Part shown: positions 51,459 through 58,909 of the stretch, piece after piece
Numbering within the stretch: position 1 is the first letter of the stretch
Layout of the letters: every line of letters begins with the position of its first letter
From: Anaerolineales bacterium
Lineage (GTDB): Bacteria; Chloroflexota; Anaerolineae; JAAEKA01
Length of the DNA stretch: 64,000 nt
Direction: 5' to 3'
NCBI GenBank assembly: GCA_020634615.1
Contig: JACKBI010000016.1
Span: forward strand, 62,001 to 126,000
Notes under the pieces: model-generated
The model's input: only the letters and a program-made list of their open reading frames with translations
Databases searched by the model: none
What the model was told of the DNA's origin: nothing
Program-made: the position numbers and the translations under genes

Positions 51459-53092
51459 CCGACCTGGTTTTCAACGGCATCAACGCAGTCACCGGCAATT
51501 ATCTGACATCGCCGGCCACCATGGAGCAGCTCGTCGACGAAGCCATCGGCGAGACGCTGGACAGCAACCACAGCGCGGATTTGCGCGAAGTCGGCTCCGA
51601 CCACCTGGGCGTTGCGGAGGATCCGCGACTTTTGGACCGGGTGGGCTGGGCCGTCATTACCGCTGAGGACGACCCTGACGCCGCCGCGGCGCTGCAACAA
51701 CTGGAGCCGCTGCTTACGCTGCGCCAGGAAGCGGCCGGCGAGCTATTCCGCAAGTTCGTGTACAAGGCCGGCGAGACGAAGAACCGTTTTCTGGCCCGCT
51801 ACGGCAAAGGCAGCGGCCCGGTCAGTCCGGACAAGGTGCCCTACTATCTGCTGATCGTTGGCAGCCCTGAACACATCCCCTTTGGTTTCCAGTATGCGCT
51901 GGATGTGCAATATGCGGTCGGTCGCATTCACTTCGCCACGCCGCAGGAATATGCCAACTACGCCGTCAGTGTCGTCGCGGCCGAGACCGGCAGCATCCGC
52001 TTGCCGCGCACGGCTGCCTTTGTGGGTGTCGCCCGCGACCAGGCGACCCGCCAGAGCGCCAGCTATCTGGTCGCACCGCTGGCCAAGTGGATGGCCGACC
52101 GTGCGCCAGACTGGACAACGCAGCACATCGACGGCGACGCGGCCACCAAATCGCGCCTCAACAACCTGCTCGGCGGCACGGAGTCGCCTGCGTTTCTCTT
52201 CATGGCGACCCACGGCATCACCTTCCCCGCCGAGCACCCGGATCAGCGCCGCCGCCAGGGCGCGTTGATCTGCGCCGACTGGCCGGGTCCAGAGCAATGG
52301 GCTGACAAGCCGCTGCTGCCCGAGTTTTATTTTGGCGGCGAAGATGTAGGAGTGGACGCGCACGTGGTAGGTCAGATCAGCTTCACCTTCGCCTGCTATG
52401 GCGCGGGCACGCCCAAAATCGACGACTTCGACCAACTGCGCCTGAAGAGGTTCACGCAACTGGCCGACAAGCCCTTCGTTGCCAGCCTGCCGACGCGGTT
52501 GCTCGGCCATCCCAACGGCGGCGCGCTGGCCGCAGTCGGTCACGTGGACCGCACGTGGGGCTACTCCTTTCTGACCGAGGAAAGCCGGCGCGAGACCGAG
52601 GTATTTACCAGCATGTTGAACTGGCTGATGCAGGGCTACCCCGTGGGCGCGGCCATGGAGTTCTTCGGCAGCCGTTACGCGGAGCTGGGCAACGAGCTGT
52701 TGCCGGAGCTGACCAAGGCGCAGGAGTTCGGCAAGTCGATAGCGACGCCTGAGTTCGTCGGCCAACTGACCGCGCATTTGGACAGCCGCAGCTACGTCAT
52801 TGTGGGCGACCCGGCTGTGCGGCTGGCGGTGTCATCCAACAACGATGTGCAGCGCGACGCTCCTATTCTCGTCTCCAGCCCGCCTGGCCTGGCTGCTTCC
52901 CTGCCCGCCAGCGATGACACGCCCGTCGCATCCCCAGTGCAGCCACACGACGACGTGTCCCTGAACGACACGATTGCAGAGCTTTCCGTGATACTTGACC
53001 GGCTCAACGAGGCTGACTGGCAGCACAGCCCGACCATAAGCACATTGCTTGCAACGTTGCAGAATCTCATTGACACGCTAAGTAATCAGTAA
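51455..53092 (+). CDS. Clan CD (C25/caspase-like) cysteine peptidase (545 aa)
   Basis: The GTG start overlaps the upstream stop by 4 nt. The likely dyad is H253 in FLFMATHGITF and C314 in SFTFACYGAGTP, which fits caspase/gingipain-type peptidases: a hydrophobic strand then HG, and a hydrophobic strand then AC. Other fixed points are YYLLIVGSPEHIPF near 130-143 and GALICADWPGP near 269-279. Residues about 450-545 are a Ser/Pro-rich linker and a short helical tail (LNDTIAELSVILDRLNEADW) that may dock to a partner. No signal peptide is present, so it acts in the cytoplasm. Coupled translation with the CHAT-pseudoNACHT-HEAT protein suggests a protease pair in which one activates the other. Assignment to C25 rather than another clan CD family is uncertain. 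Confidence 0.75.
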   Translation: MTDLVFNGINAVTGNYLTSPATMEQLVDEAIGETLDSNHSADLREVGSDHLGVAEDPRLLDRVGWAVITAEDDPDAAAALQQLEPLLTLRQEAAGELFRKFVYKAGETKNRFLARYGKGSGPVSPDKVPYYLLIVGSPEHIPFGFQYALDVQYAVGRIHFATPQEYANYAVSVVAAETGSIRLPRTAAFVGVARDQATRQSASYLVAPLAKWMADRAPDWTTQHIDGDAATKSRLNNLLGGTESPAFLFMATHGITFPAEHPDQRRRQGALICADWPGPEQWADKPLLPEFYFGGEDVGVDAHVVGQISFTFACYGAGTPKIDDFDQLRLKRFTQLADKPFVASLPTRLLGHPNGGALAAVGHVDRTWGYSFLTEESRRETEVFTSMLNWLMQGYPVGAAMEFFGSRYAELGNELLPELTKAQEFGKSIATPEFVGQLTAHLDSRSYVIVGDPAVRLAVSSNNDVQRDAPILVSSPPGLAASLPASDDTPVASPVQPHDDVSLNDTIAELSVILDRLNEADWQHSPTISTLLATLQNLIDTLSNQ

Positions 53093-53155
53093 GCGCGATT
53101 CCGTGCATGAATCGCCCACGGCCTGACGTTCAACACAGCACAAGCTTCATCAGTT

Positions 53156-53202
53156 CGTAGTAGGCGCTTCAGCGCCGTTCGGGCGCTGAAGCGCCTACTA
53201 CG
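53156..53202. repeat. Perfect inverted repeat upstream of the papain-like gene
   Basis: Arms CGTAGTAGGCGCTTCAGCGCC and its complement (21 nt, no mismatch) surround a 5-nt loop. It ends 24 bp before the ATG at 53227. No T-run follows. It may be a dispersed repeat, a processing site or a weak attenuator. Confidence 0.7.
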
Positions 53203-53226
53203 GACCTTCCAGAAAGGATCACACCA

Positions 53227-54393
53227 ATGGCAGATAAACTTGGAACCCTACTGACCAGCATTGACGGCTTCCCCTCCGACGCCGCAGAGCAGCTTGCCGG
53301 CCTGTGGATCACCACAGCGGAGGAGTTGATTGCCGCGGCCGAGGGGGATGGCGTCAGCGGACTGGCGGAATACCTGGGCGCCACGACCGATGAAACCGCC
53401 GCGCTGGTGGCGCGTGCGCAGGCTGCGGTGCCGGATTTCTCACCCGTGCGCGATGTGCTGGATAACTTCGGTACGGGTGCGTTGGACGAAATGGAGGGTG
53501 CAGACCCGGACGATGAACCTCCCCGGGCATCGCGCGCAACGATGCCGCCCAGCGTCAACCTGATCGACAAAATGCCGGCGGTGCGCAACCAACGCAGCCG
53601 CGGCACCTGCGTCGCCCACGCCTGCGCCGGTGTGCGTGAATATCTGGAAGGCAACACCAAATCCAACCTGTCCGAGCAGTTCCTTTACTGGGCGTGTAAA
53701 GACCGCGACAAGTGGCCTGGCGAGGGCACATGGATCAACATCGCAATGGATGTGCTGAAGGACACCGGCGTCTGTGTCGAGATGATCTGGCCCTACAACC
53801 CGGACAAGATCGCGGGCAACGAGGGACAGGGCCCACCGCCGGAAAACGCTGCCGCCGATGCCGCCGAGCATCGTATCAAGGGCAGCGAAAAGCTCCAACC
53901 GCGCTGGGTTGACACGCTCAAGGAGCAACTGGCCAACGGCATGCCCATCGCGTTCTCCGTCCCGGTCTATCGTTACTGGCTGACCGAGCCGGCCAAGCTG
54001 GACGGCAACATCCGCGTGCCGCTTTCGTCTGATCCAGGCATCGGCGGGCACGCCATGATCATGGTAGGCTATCAGGACGACGTTGCTGTGCCGGGCGGTG
54101 GCTATTTCATGGTGCGCAACAGTTGGGGCGAAGGCTGGGCTAGTGAGAGCGACCTGGCGCCTGGCTATGCGCGCGTGCCCTACAAATACATCGCCGACAA
54201 CTGCCGATCTGCGTTCGTTGCGACCGGTGCTGCAGCGCAGCCTGAACCTGTGCAACCGCAGCCAACGCCACAACCCACACCCACACCACAGCCCGTGCAG
54301 CCCAAGCCGCAGCCAGAACCACCGAAACCCGCTCCTAAACCGGGCAACAATTCGGTGATCGACTGGATCAGAAAGTTGCTGGGCGGCAAGTAG
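53227..54393 (+). CDS. Papain-family (C1) cysteine peptidase with HhH-like N-terminal domain (388 aa)
   Basis: GAAAGGA lies just upstream of the ATG. Residues 5-70 resemble a helix-hairpin-helix (DUF4332-like) module: LTSIDGFPSDAAEQLAGLWI followed by TTAEELIAAA. The peptidase domain begins near 105. C128 (RNQRSRGTCVAHAC) aligns with the papain nucleophile, H275 (GGHAMIMVGYQDD) with the catalytic His and N298 (VRNSWGEGW) with the catalytic Asn, so the triad is complete. Residues 335-375 are a Pro/Gln/Lys-rich linker, and the tail VIDWIRKLLGGK is a short amphipathic helix. No signal peptide or propeptide of the usual type is seen. A cytoplasmic or membrane-adjacent role in the conflict island is likely. 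An exported lytic enzyme using another route is an alternative. Confidence 0.85.
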   Translation: MADKLGTLLTSIDGFPSDAAEQLAGLWITTAEELIAAAEGDGVSGLAEYLGATTDETAALVARAQAAVPDFSPVRDVLDNFGTGALDEMEGADPDDEPPRASRATMPPSVNLIDKMPAVRNQRSRGTCVAHACAGVREYLEGNTKSNLSEQFLYWACKDRDKWPGEGTWINIAMDVLKDTGVCVEMIWPYNPDKIAGNEGQGPPPENAAADAAEHRIKGSEKLQPRWVDTLKEQLANGMPIAFSVPVYRYWLTEPAKLDGNIRVPLSSDPGIGGHAMIMVGYQDDVAVPGGGYFMVRNSWGEGWASESDLAPGYARVPYKYIADNCRSAFVATGAAAQPEPVQPQPTPQPTPTPQPVQPKPQPEPPKPAPKPGNNSVIDWIRKLLGGK

Positions 54394-54468
54394 CGGCGGT
54401 GCTGCTTTTGTCACGAGATCGCCGGTTCGAACCGCACTGATCCCGTCAACACACCCTGGAGACGAACC

Positions 54469-55704
54469 ATGAACCACAAATACGGCTTCCACGTCAATCG
54501 CACGGGCGACGATGTGCTGGACGCCATCAAGCGCATCAAGCCGGCGGTGATCAAGGCGCTGGACACCAACGTCGGCTTCTGGACGCGTGTGCGCGCGGTG
54601 CATCCGGAGGCGTTCCTGATCGGCCGCATCGTCGCCGACCTGTCGGAACAGGAACGCTTCGCCGACAACCCAACCGAAAATGGACGCCAGTTTGCCGACC
54701 GCATCCTGCGCCAGGAAGCCGCCAAGACAACGTTTCAGAACAAGCCGCTGTTCGACGCCTGGGAGTCGTACAACGAGGTCTTCCCCGAGAGCGCCAGCCC
54801 CGACCGCAAGCGCAAATATGACGAGTTCCAGGTCGCATTCGGCCAGAAGATCAAGGCCGCCGGCTTCGAGCCCATCGCCATGAACTTCGCCACCGGCAAC
54901 ATGCTGGGCAAGGACTTTCTGGACTACTTCCCCGGCACGCTGGAGACCCACACCTACCTCGGCTTCCACGAGTACGACTGGCCGACCATGTGGCGGCTGC
55001 ACAAGGAAAACATCGAGCAGAAGAACGAAGGCGGCATGTGGCTGACGCTGCGCTACCGGCGCGTCATGGCCGATGTGCGCCGGGTCTATGGCGACAAGCA
55101 CCGCGTGCTGATCACCGAATGCGGCATGACGCAGGGTGTGGTGGGTCGCGACGACGTCGGCTGGCGGGCCGATCCCAAGGTGTCCGAGGACGACTACTGG
55201 ACGTCGCTGATGTGGTACAACGACCACCTGCTTGAGGACGACTTCGTGGACGCAGCGCTGCTGTTCGTGGTTGGCGCGTCGGGCGGCTGGCCGAAATGGG
55301 AGAGCTTCGAACACCTGGGCGGCATCATCGACCGGCTTGCGACCTTGCAGACACAGCAGCCCGCAGTGCCACCGCAGCCAGATCCCGTGCCCGACCCGGA
55401 GCCGGATCCTGAGCCAGTACCAGAACCAGGAACGACGCTGGCGCAGGCGATGCTGGCCGAGGCGGATCGCCGCCAGGTCATCGAGTTCAACCCTGACGCG
55501 GCCTTGCAAAAGCGCATCTTTGCCGAGGGATTCGTGCCCAACTCGCCGGAGTTCGACCTGACCTACCAGGGCGTGCAGTACATCGGCCAGCGCGCGGAGA
55601 ACCTGCAAACCGGCGAAGTGCGCGTGTATCATGTCCGCGTCGGCGACTGGGGCACCGTAGCCTACGAGTCGCGCGGCGGCGCAGACAGCGCGCTGATGGT
55701 CTAA
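54469..55704 (+). CDS. GH-A clan glycoside hydrolase-like protein with C-terminal domain (411 aa)
   Basis: The first 290 or so residues look like a TIM-barrel hydrolase. E103 in WESYNEVFP is the expected acid/base after Asn, and E217 in VLITECGMT is the expected nucleophile, on the two strands typical of clan GH-A. No signal peptide is visible. A Pro/Asp/Glu-rich linker (about 300-325) leads to a 90-residue C-terminal domain (LAQAMLAEADRRQVIEFNP...) that resembles segments attached to cell-wall hydrolases, but was not identified. It follows the papain-like gene after 75 bp and shares its enzyme-linker-tail layout. Substrate is unknown; peptidoglycan or an exopolysaccharide is possible. Confidence 0.7.
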   Translation: MNHKYGFHVNRTGDDVLDAIKRIKPAVIKALDTNVGFWTRVRAVHPEAFLIGRIVADLSEQERFADNPTENGRQFADRILRQEAAKTTFQNKPLFDAWESYNEVFPESASPDRKRKYDEFQVAFGQKIKAAGFEPIAMNFATGNMLGKDFLDYFPGTLETHTYLGFHEYDWPTMWRLHKENIEQKNEGGMWLTLRYRRVMADVRRVYGDKHRVLITECGMTQGVVGRDDVGWRADPKVSEDDYWTSLMWYNDHLLEDDFVDAALLFVVGASGGWPKWESFEHLGGIIDRLATLQTQQPAVPPQPDPVPDPEPDPEPVPEPGTTLAQAMLAEADRRQVIEFNPDAALQKRIFAEGFVPNSPEFDLTYQGVQYIGQRAENLQTGEVRVYHVRVGDWGTVAYESRGGADSALMV

Positions 55705-55731
55705 CGGGCGGGACGCTGACGAATGCAATTC

Positions 55732-55765
55732 AGGACTGGCAGTCCTCGCAAGGACTGTCAGTCCT
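55732..55765. repeat. Twin 15-nt palindromes upstream of larB
   Basis: AGGACTGGCAGTCCT and AGGACTGTCAGTCCT are each palindromic around one base and are separated by CGCA. They lie 20 bp upstream of the larB -35 element. They could be an operator for a dimeric regulator or a hairpin ending the GH gene transcript. Confidence 0.6.
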
Positions 55766-55784
55766 TCGCGTGCGTAAGGAATCC

Positions 55785-55813
55785 TTGACAAAGCTGCCTG
55801 CTCCGGCTATTCT
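55785..55813 (+). promoter_or_regulatory. Sigma70 promoter of larBEC, predicted leaderless
   Basis: TTGACA (55785-55790), a 17-bp spacer and TATTCT (55808-55813). The usual start position 7-8 bp after the -10 falls on the A of the larB ATG at 55821. No Shine-Dalgarno sequence precedes that ATG. Confidence 0.75.
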
Positions 55814-55820
55814 GTGGCCC

Positions 55821-56603
55821 ATGAACGAACTCAGTATCCGTACGCTGTTGCAACGGGTTGCCGACGGCCAGACCTCCATCGATTCCGCGGTGGACGACCT
55901 GCGTGCGCTCCCATTTGAAGACCTGGGGTTCGCAACGCTGGATCACCACCGCGGGCTGCGCTGGGGTTTCCCCGAGGTGGTCTTCTGTCAGGGCAAGACA
56001 GCGGAGCAGGTAGCGGTGATCTGCAACCGGCTGGCGGAACGCAGCGCCCAGGTGCTCGCAACCCGCGCAACACCGGCGCAGTACGAAGCTGCCGTCGCGT
56101 TGACGCCGGATTTGCAGTACCACAGCCTGGCGCGCGTGATCTGGCTGGATCGCGACCCGGGACGAAGCCGCAAACCGGGAATCGTCCTCTGTGCAGCGGG
56201 CACCAGCGACCTGCCGGTCGCGGAAGAGGCCGCGCTGACTGCCGATCTCATGGGCCATGCCGTCACGCGGGTAACAGACGTTGGTGTGGCCGGGCTGCAC
56301 CGACTGACGCCGCACGTGACCACACTGCAAAACGCCAGCGTAGTCATCGCCGTGGCCGGCATGGAAGGCGCGCTGGCCAGTGTCTTGGGCGGGCTGGTGC
56401 GCTGTCCGGTGATCGCCGTCCCGACATCGGTGGGCTATGGCGCGAGCTTCGGTGGGCTGGCGGCGCTGCTGGCCATGCTCAATAGCTGCGCCACAGGCGT
56501 GGCGGTCGTCAACATCGACAACGGCTTCGGCGCCGGCCACCTGGCAGCCATCATCAACGACCAGACATGGCAACCCGAAGATCTTGCTGAGACAAAGCAA
56601 TGA
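55821..56603 (+). CDS. larB: LarB, pyridinium-3,5-biscarboxylic acid mononucleotide synthase
   Basis: A 260-aa protein. A GTG at 55770 would add 17 residues, but the promoter would then lie inside the gene, so the ATG is chosen. The C-terminal two thirds are the PurE-like (AIR carboxylase) fold: GIVLCAAGTSDLPVAEEAAL, then VAGMEGALASVLGGLV and VPTSVGYGASFGGLAALLAM. LarB carboxylates nicotinic acid adenine dinucleotide and cleaves off AMP, the first step to the nickel-pincer nucleotide (NPN) cofactor. The stop overlaps larE by 4 nt (ATGA), and larC follows. No lactate racemase or other LarA-family apoenzyme is in the window. Confidence 0.95.
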   Translation: MNELSIRTLLQRVADGQTSIDSAVDDLRALPFEDLGFATLDHHRGLRWGFPEVVFCQGKTAEQVAVICNRLAERSAQVLATRATPAQYEAAVALTPDLQYHSLARVIWLDRDPGRSRKPGIVLCAAGTSDLPVAEEAALTADLMGHAVTRVTDVGVAGLHRLTPHVTTLQNASVVIAVAGMEGALASVLGGLVRCPVIAVPTSVGYGASFGGLAALLAMLNSCATGVAVVNIDNGFGAGHLAAIINDQTWQPEDLAETKQ

Positions 56604-57448
56604 ACCCTGAATTGAATGAAAAACTGACCACGTTGCGGCGGCTCGTCCGCGAATGCAACTCTGCGCTGGTGGCCTACTCCGGCGGTGTTGACAGCGCGCT
56701 GGTGATGGTCGTCGCGCATCAGGAGCTGGGTGAACGGGCGCTGGCGTGCATTGGCGTGTCACCCAGCTATCCCACGCGCGAGATGCGGGCTGCGATCGAT
56801 CTGGCAGAGCAGCTTGGCGTGCCCTATCGCCTGATTGACACCGAGGAACACCTGGATCCCAGCTACACCGCCAATCCGGTCGACCGCTGCTACTTCTGCA
56901 AAACCGAGCTGCACGACCAACTTCAGGCCGTCGCGCAGGCGGAGGGCTGGCAGGCAGTGCTGGACGGCAACAACGCCAGCGACGTGGGCGACTTCCGACC
57001 TGGCATGACAGCCGCCCGCGAGCACAACGTTCGTTCGCCATTGTTGCAGGCAGGCATCACGAAGGACGAGGTGCGCGCGCTGGCCCGTCACCTCGATCTG
57101 CCGGTGTGGGACAAGCCTGCCATGGCGTGCCTCTCGTCCAGGGTGCCCCACGGCGTGGCCATCACCCCCGCGTTGCTGCGCCAGATCGAAGCTGCCGAGG
57201 ACTGCCTGGTCACGCTGGGTTTCGACCAGTTCCGCGTCCGCCACCACGACGAGATCGCGCGCATCGAACTTCCGGTCGAAGACCTGCCGCGCGCTGCCAG
57301 CTTGCACGGCGAGATCACCGCTGGTGTACAAGCCGCGGGCTACCGTTATGTCACGTTGGATTTGGCCGGCTTCCGCAGCGGCTCCCTCAACGGCAGCAAC
57401 GGCCACAGCACGCCCATCGCGCTGATGCCGGTAATCGGTAACCAGTAA
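56600..57448 (+). CDS. larE: LarE, ATP-dependent pyridinium sulfurtransferase
   Basis: A 282-aa PP-loop enzyme. The ATP loop is SGGVDS (27-32). LarE adenylates the biscarboxylate made by LarB and converts both carboxylates to thiocarboxylates. It carries C97 and C100 in RCYFCK and C177 in AMACLSSR. Three such cysteines suit the subgroup thought to hold a [4Fe-4S] cluster and recycle sulfur, rather than the subgroup that gives up its own cysteine sulfur; this assignment is from motif memory and uncertain. The C-terminal residues VIGNQ are encoded by a simple repeat (GGTAATCGGTAACCAG) that continues past the stop, so the tail may be recent. Confidence 0.93.
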   Translation: MNPELNEKLTTLRRLVRECNSALVAYSGGVDSALVMVVAHQELGERALACIGVSPSYPTREMRAAIDLAEQLGVPYRLIDTEEHLDPSYTANPVDRCYFCKTELHDQLQAVAQAEGWQAVLDGNNASDVGDFRPGMTAAREHNVRSPLLQAGITKDEVRALARHLDLPVWDKPAMACLSSRVPHGVAITPALLRQIEAAEDCLVTLGFDQFRVRHHDEIARIELPVEDLPRAASLHGEITAGVQAAGYRYVTLDLAGFRSGSLNGSNGHSTPIALMPVIGNQ

Positions 57449-57520
57449 ACGGTAATCGGTGAACAGTGGTCGCAACCCAGTCCCAAGTCCCTACACCCCA
57501 GGCCCCACTCCCCACACCCC
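57430..57520 (+). repeat. Simple and low-complexity repeats between larE and larC
   Basis: GGTAATCGGT occurs twice 20 bp apart, with AACCAGTA and GAACAGTG between and after, followed by a C-rich stretch of CCCAAGTCCC, CCCCAGGCCCC and CCCCACACCCC. This resembles the junk repeats seen in many filamentous bacteria. No RBS for larC is visible in it. Confidence 0.6.
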
Positions 57521-58714
57521 ATGATCGCCTACCTTGATTTGCCCGCCGGCCTGTCCGGTGACATCTTTCTTGGCTGTCTGGTCGATGCCGGCTGGCCGCT
57601 GGAGGAGCTGCAGGACGCGCTGGCGACACTGCCCGTGCCGGCCGGCTCCTGGTCACTGCACGCCAAGCAGGTGATGCGCGGCCCGATCCGCGCGACACTG
57701 GTATCGGTCGAGACGACGGAGGATACGCAGCACCGCAACCTGACCGACGTGCGCGAATTGATCGAAGGCTCGCGTCTGCCCATGTGGGTGCAGGCGCACG
57801 CCATCGCCACGTTTGCCCGGCTGGCCATCGTCGAGGCGCGCATCCACGGAATGCCGGTGGAAGAGGTGCATTTCCATGAAGTCGGCGCGCTGGACGCGAT
57901 CGTGGATGTCGTCGGCGCGGCAGCCGGGCTGCATGCGCTGGGAGTCACTACGCTCTACGCCTCACCCGTTCCGCTGTCGCATGGCTGGACCAACAGCGCG
58001 CACGGGCAACTGCCGCTGCCGGCGCCGGCGACGCTGGAATTGCTGGCGGCTGCCGGCGCACCGACCGTCCCCGGCCCTGGTCCCGGCGAGCTGGTGACAC
58101 CGACCGGCGCAGCGCTGCTGGCACAGTTTGCCACGTTCGTCCAGCCGGCGATGAAGTTGACGCGCATCGGAACCGGCGCCGGTCAGCGCGATCCGGCGTG
58201 GCCCAATGTTGCACGGCTGTGGCTGGGCGAAAACGGGAACGAGGGCGGGTTCGTGGAGATCGAAACCAACATCGACGACATGAACCCCGAGCTGTACGCG
58301 TCAGTCAGCCAACGGCTATTCGCGGCCGGCGCGCGCGATGTCTGGCTGACGCCGATACAGATGAAGAAGGGGCGGCCGGGTGTGTTGCTCAGCGCGCTGG
58401 CGCCGGCCAACCTGGAGGCGACCCTGGCAGACGTGATGCTGCGCGAGACGACGACTCTGGGCGTGCGCGTTCACAAGGTTCATCGCTATGAAGCGGATCG
58501 TGAATTCCGCACGGCGCCGACGGCATTCGGTCCGATCACGCTGAAGCTGAAGCGAATGGACGGTGTGATCGTGGCTGCGATGCCGGAGTATGACGAATGC
58601 CAGCGTATCGCAGACGAGCGAGGGGTGCCGGTGCGCGCGGTCTACGAGGCGGCCTTGAACGCGGGACACAGCCTGAAAAGCTCGCCACCGACTACGCAAC
58701 GAAACAACTTCTGA
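57521..58714 (+). CDS. larC: LarC, nickel insertion cyclometallase
   Basis: A 397-aa protein, full length for the family. It has the LarC opening YLDLPAGLSGDIFLGCLVDAG, the VHFHEVGALDAIVDVVG segment near 126-142, and the C-terminal domain start IETNIDDMNPELY near 249-261 with QMKKGRPGVLL. LarC uses CTP to insert nickel into the dithio-nucleotide, giving NPN. In Lactobacillus plantarum larC is split and joined by ribosomal frameshift; here it is one continuous frame. The C-rich leader gives no Shine-Dalgarno, so translation may depend on coupling with larE 72 bp upstream. Confidence 0.94.
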   Translation: MIAYLDLPAGLSGDIFLGCLVDAGWPLEELQDALATLPVPAGSWSLHAKQVMRGPIRATLVSVETTEDTQHRNLTDVRELIEGSRLPMWVQAHAIATFARLAIVEARIHGMPVEEVHFHEVGALDAIVDVVGAAAGLHALGVTTLYASPVPLSHGWTNSAHGQLPLPAPATLELLAAAGAPTVPGPGPGELVTPTGAALLAQFATFVQPAMKLTRIGTGAGQRDPAWPNVARLWLGENGNEGGFVEIETNIDDMNPELYASVSQRLFAAGARDVWLTPIQMKKGRPGVLLSALAPANLEATLADVMLRETTTLGVRVHKVHRYEADREFRTAPTAFGPITLKLKRMDGVIVAAMPEYDECQRIADERGVPVRAVYEAALNAGHSLKSSPPTTQRNNF

Positions 58715-58783
58715 TCAACTGTTTGGGGAATTCAGCGGCCATCTTCGGACGTGGCCGAACGGCATGATTAGCCTTCACCTCTA

Positions 58784-58888
58784 CGTCACTCCCGCGAAGG
58801 CGAGAATCTGGCACCTGTGAGTGGGGGATCCCGCCTCCCAGCGAATCTTGTGCCTGTTATGCGTGGATCCCGCCTGCGCGGGAATGAC
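58784..58888. repeat. Degenerate palindromic repeat, same family as 3012-3090
   Basis: CGTCACTCCCGCGAAGGCGA at the left and GGATCCCGCCTGCGCGGGAATGAC at the right are inverted relatives. A third internal piece GGGGATCCCGCCTCCCAGCG suggests two overlapping copies. It separates the convergent larC and miaA genes. Confidence 0.65.
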
Positions 58889-58909
58889 TCGCGAACGGTC
58901 GCGTGGTTT

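Noticed and set aside
53227..55704. Prophage lysis module
   Set aside because: A peptidase plus a wall-type hydrolase recalled phage lysis genes, but no holin, capsid, portal, terminase or integrase gene is near.
57521..58714. Programmed frameshift in larC
   Set aside because: In some species larC is two frames joined by frameshift, but here the frame is continuous over 397 codons and both parts are present.
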